A DNA stretch of 64,000 bases from Aureimonas sp. AU22 (GTDB lineage Bacteria; Pseudomonadota; Alphaproteobacteria; Rhizobiales; Rhizobiaceae): the NCBI RefSeq assembly GCF_001463745.1, contig NZ_BBWJ01000048.1, positions 62,001 through 126,000 on the forward strand. The letters run 5' to 3'. Shown here piece by piece: positions 60,509 to 64,000 of the stretch (the stretch's first letter is position 1; each line of letters begins with the position of its first letter). Under the pieces are notes generated by a model. The model was not told the DNA's origin. It saw only the letters and a program-made list of their open reading frames with translations, and ran no database searches. The position numbers were made by a program, and so were the translations under genes.

Positions 60509-61182
60509 CCCAGCAGACCATCCTCGTCGTCGACGACGAGCCGGCGATCCACCGCTTCCTGAAGCCCGTCCTGACGGCCGAGGGCTACCGCGTCGTCCAG
60601 GCGCTGACGGCGGCGGACGCCCTGAAGCTCGCGGCGGACAGGCAGCCCGACGCGGTGGTCCTCGACCTCGGCTTGCCGGACCTCGACGGAAAGGAGGTCA
60701 TCCGCCGCCTTCGGCACGAGTCCGCCGTGCCGATCGTCGTCCTGTCGGCGCGCGACCGCGAGACCGAGAAGGTGCAGGCGCTCGACCTCGGCGCCGACGA
60801 CTATGTCGAGAAGCCGTTCGGCGTCGGCGAGTTGATGGCAAGGCTCCGGGCCGCCCTCCGGCATGCCAGGCCGAGGACGGACCAGGGGGTCCTCGTCGCC
60901 GGGAACGTGGAGGTCGATCTCGGCGCCCACGTGGTGCGCAAGTCCGGCACGGAGGTCCGCCTGACGCGCCGCGAGTTCGACGTGCTCGTCGTACTCCTCC
61001 AGAACGCCGGCAAGGTCGTCACCCACGCCCATCTCCTGCGCGAGGTGTGGGGATCGGCCAACGAGGGCAACACGCAGTACCTGCGCGTCTATGTCGGGCA
61101 GATCCGCCAGAAGCTCGAGGAGGACCCTGCGGCGCCGCGCCTGATCCTGACCGAGCCCGGGATCGGGTACCGACTGGTCTAA
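60505..61182 (+). CDS. kdpE: KdpE, OmpR/PhoB-family response regulator
   Basis: 225 residues: a receiver domain (D10/D11 pocket, phosphoacceptor D54 in VVLDLGLPDLDG, Lys in YVEKPFGVGELMARL) and a winged-helix output domain (VRLTRREFDVLVVLLQNAGK, HAHLLREVWG, YLRVYVGQIRQKLE). It activates the kdpFABC promoter. It is coupled to kdpD through ATGA. The adjacent PRC-barrel gene follows 11 bases later with its own ribosome site. Confidence 0.96.
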   Translation: MTQQTILVVDDEPAIHRFLKPVLTAEGYRVVQALTAADALKLAADRQPDAVVLDLGLPDLDGKEVIRRLRHESAVPIVVLSARDRETEKVQALDLGADDYVEKPFGVGELMARLRAALRHARPRTDQGVLVAGNVEVDLGAHVVRKSGTEVRLTRREFDVLVVLLQNAGKVVTHAHLLREVWGSANEGNTQYLRVYVGQIRQKLEEDPAAPRLILTEPGIGYRLV

Positions 61183-61193
61183 AGGAGGACGAC

Positions 61194-61741
61194 ATGGAGC
61201 CCACACGCCGACGTCGGGCCGGAACGGCGCCCGGTGCCCGTGCCGGGATGCTGCTGATCGGCGGCGCCCTCCTTGCGGGCGCGTGGGCCGTGGCGGACTG
61301 CCGGGATCCGGCCGCTTGCGCCGGGACGGCGGACAGGGCAGCCCCTCGCTTCGGCACACGCATGGCGCCGGGCCCGGACGAGACGATGGCCTCCGCCCTC
61401 ATCGGAGCGGCCGTGATCGACCGGCAGGGCGAACGCCTCGGCACGGTCGGCGACGCGGTCCTGGACCGCGATCTTCGCGTGGTCGCGCTCGCGGTCCGGG
61501 TCGGTTGGTCCTCGGCGTGACCACGCGCACGGTGGCCGTCCCGATCGGGGCGGTCCATCCCGAGGGGGATCGGGCGACAGTGCCTGGCGACAGAGCCGCG
61601 CATGAAGGGGGCCTGGCCGCGACCCTCGACGCCCTGATGGCGGGCGGCGCCCCGGAGCGGGGCGACGCGCGAACGCGACGCCTCGTCAGCGACCTCTCCC
61701 GGGCCGAGCTGCTGGCCGCCCCCGAGTTCAAGACCCGATAG
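61194..61741 (+). pseudogene. PRC-barrel domain protein gene split by a frameshift
   Basis: ATG 61194 follows a strong ribosome site (aaaggagg). The first frame gives an N-terminal membrane/signal segment (AGMLLIGGALLAGAWAVA) and the first half of a PRC-barrel: ALIGAAVIDRQGERLGTVGD, then VVALAVRVG. It then stops at TGA 61518-61520. The second half continues in another frame from about 61502 (LGVTTRTVAVPIGAVH) through a C-terminal tail ending LLAAPEFKTR at 61741. One missing base near 61503 explains the break. PRC-barrels are envelope or RNA-binding adaptors with no fixed role. A sequencing error is possible. Confidence 0.7.
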
Positions 61742-61824
61742 ACGTGCTCGCCACCCCATGATCGGGCGGCTGGGAATCCGTATCGAACCCCGGTGCGGAA
61801 AAGCCAGCCTTTACCCTCAACGCA

Positions 61825-61960
61825 TGTGGCTGAAAGGAATTAGGCCGTTCGACCCCTCAGCAACGTCAATCGCTTAGCCGAATCCTGAAAGGGATTGGAA
61901 AAAGGCTAATTGGATTAGGCTGACCGCCCTACGGCTTCTAACGGGATTAGACTAACTGCC
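61825..61960. repeat. AT-richer cluster of iterated GGATTAG-type repeats
   Basis: Four direct copies of a motif like CTGAAAGGRATTRG / CTAAyGGGATTAG lie at 61830-61843, 61885-61898, 61906-61918 and 61938-61950. A related inverted copy (cttagccgaatcc) is near 61873-61885. Several copies continue into RCTRAC (gattaggctgac, gattagactaac). The block is much lower in GC than its surroundings and codes for nothing. It looks like a protein-binding array, such as transposon-end or iteron-type sites, and lies between the kdp locus and a tniQ gene. The function is not established. Confidence 0.6.
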
Positions 61961-61993
61961 GATTCCGGGCGCTTGGAAGCCCAGTGCGACACC

Positions 61994-62404
61994 TCAACGC
62001 CCCGGCCGGATGCCCGGCTCGTAACCGCCCAGCGGGAGGTCGTCGATGGTGTCGGCATGGTCGTCGAAGCGGAACGTCCACGCGCCCTTCTGGCGGGCCA
62101 TGCGCATGGCCGCGACGAAGCCGTCCGAGTGGCCGAGTTCCGAGAGCTCGGCCATCCTGGCCTCGAATTCGGTTTCGTGCCGATGTGTCCAGAGACCGAC
62201 CCTGTGCAGGGTGAACCCGTTATCCGAGTCGACGACGTTCTGGGGATCGCCCCAGCGGGAACCTTGCAGGAGTTCGGCGTCCTCTGGCGTCAGGTGCGTC
62301 GATGACACGACCATGCGCGGGTAGTCGCGGGTCCTCTCGGTAGGGTACCGACGTCCCATGCGCTGGTTGACGAAGTCGATGTTCAGCTTCCCGGGCGGCT
62401 TCAT
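61994..62404 (-). CDS. Hypothetical accessory protein (136 aa)
   Basis: ATG 62404 has a near-perfect ribosome site (aggaggaattc). The soluble 136-residue product has the motif VVSSTHLTPEDAELLQGSRW, then DNGFTLHRVGLWTHR and a helical RMAELSELGHSDGFVAAMRM. The STxHLTPE-type motif recalls DUF5983-like proteins carried by mobile elements, but I am not sure. It lies between the repeat cluster and tniQ, on the tniQ strand, 86 bases downstream of tniQ, so it may be cargo or an accessory gene of the same element. Confidence 0.6.
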   Translation of the reverse strand: MKPPGKLNIDFVNQRMGRRYPTERTRDYPRMVVSSTHLTPEDAELLQGSRWGDPQNVVDSDNGFTLHRVGLWTHRHETEFEARMAELSELGHSDGFVAAMRMARQKGAWTFRFDDHADTIDDLPLGGYEPGIRPGR

Positions 62405-62490
62405 GAATTCCTCCTGCTTTGGAGGAAACCTTCCGCTCGGCACCGCAAGCGACCAGCGGCGCCAACGCCCCGCTGCGGGCGGCAAGCATT

Positions 62491-63684
62491 TCAGGCCGCG
62501 GCGGTCGTTCCGTGGAGCCTTCCCTCGATGTCCTCGCGCAGGAGCCCGTAGAGGTGTCCGTCCGTGTCACCATCCGCGAGCAGACCCTCCGCCCGCGCGA
62601 GCGCCAGCATCTCCTTGGGTCGGATGCCCAGCAGTTTCGCCGCGTGTCCCGCGGTGATCCGGCGACCGGCCTCGACGCCATCGCGGAACACCGTCTCGCC
62701 GAGATCCAAAGGGACGTGCTCGACGATGTAGGCGCGCATCGCGTCGCGGAGGACCGCCCTGACCTCCTGATCCGCGCGTGCGCCCCGGTCGTCGTAGAGC
62801 CTTGAGTAGTACCGTCCGAACCGCCCCTTGAGCCCGCGGACGTTGGCGGGCGCGCGTTCTTGCAGGGTGCGCAGAAGGGCGTTCATCCCGTTCGGCCAGT
62901 CGAGGCAGGCTTCCAGTCCCCTGGAGCGCAGGTCGGCGGCTTGGTCGAACGGAAGCCCGCGCGCGTAGTTGGCCCGCGCCCCGCTAACGACGACCTCGCC
63001 GACCCAGTTGAGAACCGCGGAGGCCTCGCCCAACGGCAGCGCGTCCAGGAACGGGACATCCACGCGGGGCATCGCGCCGAGGCGGCCCAGGAGGTAGCCG
63101 TCCGCGCTTGTGTCGGACGGCGGGACGGCGGCGGCCGGAGCCTCGCAGAGGCCGCCCCAGTAGGCCCGAAGCCTCGCCTCGTCGGAGCGGTCGGGAGCGA
63201 GGACGCGCCCCCCGCCCGACACCGCCGACAGGGTGCAGAGGTGGATCGGGCAGGTGTAGACGTCCAGCACGTTCCACCACGCGCGCACGTACGGCCTCTG
63301 CACCTTGGGTCCCCCGTCACGGTCGGCGAGGTCCGCCCGCAGGCATTCGGGACAGGCGCGTACCCGCCGGCCGCTCCCGATGCCCAGCGTCATGTCGTGG
63401 GGCGTCCTCAGCACCTCGCCGCGCAGCGTCACGCGCGTGTTCCCGATGTCCGAGGGAGTCCAGGACGCCAGCGTCCCGGCCTCCCGTTCCGACAGCTCCA
63501 TCAGCACGGCCAGCCTGGCGTTCGCCCTGCCGCGCGCCACGTCGTTCAGCCGGAGGGCAAACATCGCCGCGAGTTCGCGCTCGCTCGCGAGGCCGATGCG
63601 CAGGCACGTCCGCCCGAGCGCGGCGATCGCGGGCTCGCCATCGCGGGGGCGTACCCGGAGGGGGAATCGGTCGAACGAGTCCAT
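62491..63684 (-). CDS. tniQ: TniQ-family transposition targeting protein
   Basis: 397 residues from ATG 63684 (an in-frame upstream extension to 63867 looks non-coding). The opening FPLRVRPRDGE is typical of TniQ. A zinc motif, ACPECLRADLADRD (C111, C114) followed by YVRAWWNVLDVYTCPIHLC (C145, H148), is the TniQ signature. The C-terminal third has a helix-turn-helix-like segment (RRITAGHAAKLLGIRPKEML). TniQ/TnsD proteins direct Tn7- and Tn5053-like transposons to target sites. The partner transposase and ATPase genes (tniA, tniB) are not visible before the window ends, so it may be an orphan or part of an element that continues to the right. Confidence 0.8.
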   Translation of the reverse strand: MDSFDRFPLRVRPRDGEPAIAALGRTCLRIGLASERELAAMFALRLNDVARGRANARLAVLMELSEREAGTLASWTPSDIGNTRVTLRGEVLRTPHDMTLGIGSGRRVRACPECLRADLADRDGGPKVQRPYVRAWWNVLDVYTCPIHLCTLSAVSGGGRVLAPDRSDEARLRAYWGGLCEAPAAAVPPSDTSADGYLLGRLGAMPRVDVPFLDALPLGEASAVLNWVGEVVVSGARANYARGLPFDQAADLRSRGLEACLDWPNGMNALLRTLQERAPANVRGLKGRFGRYYSRLYDDRGARADQEVRAVLRDAMRAYIVEHVPLDLGETVFRDGVEAGRRITAGHAAKLLGIRPKEMLALARAEGLLADGDTDGHLYGLLREDIEGRLHGTTAAA

Positions 63685-63947
63685 GATGCGAATCCCATCG
63701 TTTGGCCCTTTCGAGCACGTCGTGGCTGAACGAAGGATTGAGACGGCGGACCGACAGGCATGGCGCGGCCACGAGACGGGCCGAGCGGAACCCCGAAGAC
63801 CGGGAGCAGCGTGAGGAACGGCACGCGGGCAGGCCGCTCCGGCAACCGGGAAACGATGCAAGCGCATCGGACGCAGGGACCGAGGAGTCGCTCAAGACCA
63901 GCGCCATGCTGCCTGGCAGCCGCTTGCGCCGCGTAATTCCGCCCCAT
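63685..63947. other. Gap upstream of tniQ without a recognisable gene
   Basis: Open frames here read as compositional artefacts (runs of Arg, Ser, Pro). No TniB-like ending or Walker motif is seen. It probably contains the tniQ promoter. The ribosome site before ATG 63684 is weak. Confidence 0.4.
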
Positions 63948-63958
63948 AAAAGGCGAAA

Positions 63959-63991
63959 CCCCGGGAGGGGCGCTGAACGCCTGTCCCGGGG
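63959..63991 (-). terminator. Rho-independent terminator of a minus-strand gene lying beyond the window
   Basis: A GC stem (ccccggga with tcccgggg, extended by partial pairing of gggcg with cgcct) is followed on the minus strand by TTTCGCCTTTTAT. It implies that a gene to the right of position 64000 ends here and that tniQ is transcribed separately. Confidence 0.65.
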
Positions 63992-64000
63992 ATCTAGGTA

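Noticed and set aside
63685-64000. C-terminus of a TniB ATPase upstream of tniQ
   Set aside because: The minus-strand frames here are broken by stops or low complexity, and a terminator at 63959-63991 separates any upstream gene from tniQ.

Overview
The window is high-GC chromosomal DNA from an alphaproteobacterium, most likely Hyphomicrobiales. The evidence is an Omp2b/RopA-type porin, OhrR-, HxlR- and LysR-type local regulators, a YtfQRT-YjfF sugar ABC system, an EfeUOBM iron operon and a full Kdp system. Aurantimonadaceae or Methylobacteriaceae relatives are plausible, but that is inference. No rRNA, tRNA or CRISPR array was seen.

Layout. 1-9.0 kb holds two drug-efflux systems: a MexF-like RND pump with the tail of its adaptor gene, and a MarR-MFS-HlyD operon. 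Between them lie a broken LysR gene, an HNH nuclease gene and small unknown genes. 9-16 kb carries a DUF4126 membrane protein, an RTX metalloprotease, a Pat-type protein acetyltransferase and a membrane-bound diguanylate cyclase. 16-23.5 kb is a Liv-type ABC operon with a GMC oxidoreductase and a divergent LysR regulator. 23.5-32.6 kb is carbohydrate-related: a ketoglutarate-semialdehyde-type dehydrogenase, an OhrR-like regulator, a polyol dehydrogenase and the ytfQRT-yjfF importer. A large inverted extragenic palindrome separates the importer from maeB.

35-45 kb carries the porin, metH with a palindromic operator candidate, and divergently the efeUOBM operon behind an Irr-box-like site. 45-52.3 kb is a patchwork: an orphan receiver, a decayed amino-acid permease relic, SnoaL/SDR/HxlR, a LysR regulator, an L,D-transpeptidase, a UbiB-like kinase, DUF427 and a DCC protein. 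53-61.2 kb is the potassium operon kdpFABC-kdpDE, preceded by an unnamed 27-residue membrane miniprotein. Two perfect hairpins split the structural genes from the sensor genes.

The right edge (61.2-64 kb) looks like an accessory boundary. It has a frameshifted PRC-barrel gene, an AT-richer cluster of iterated GGATTAG-type repeats, an unknown small gene and a TniQ-family transposition protein gene. This repeat/tniQ junction, the composite palindrome at 32.6 kb and the miniprotein ahead of kdpF are the least explained parts of the window.
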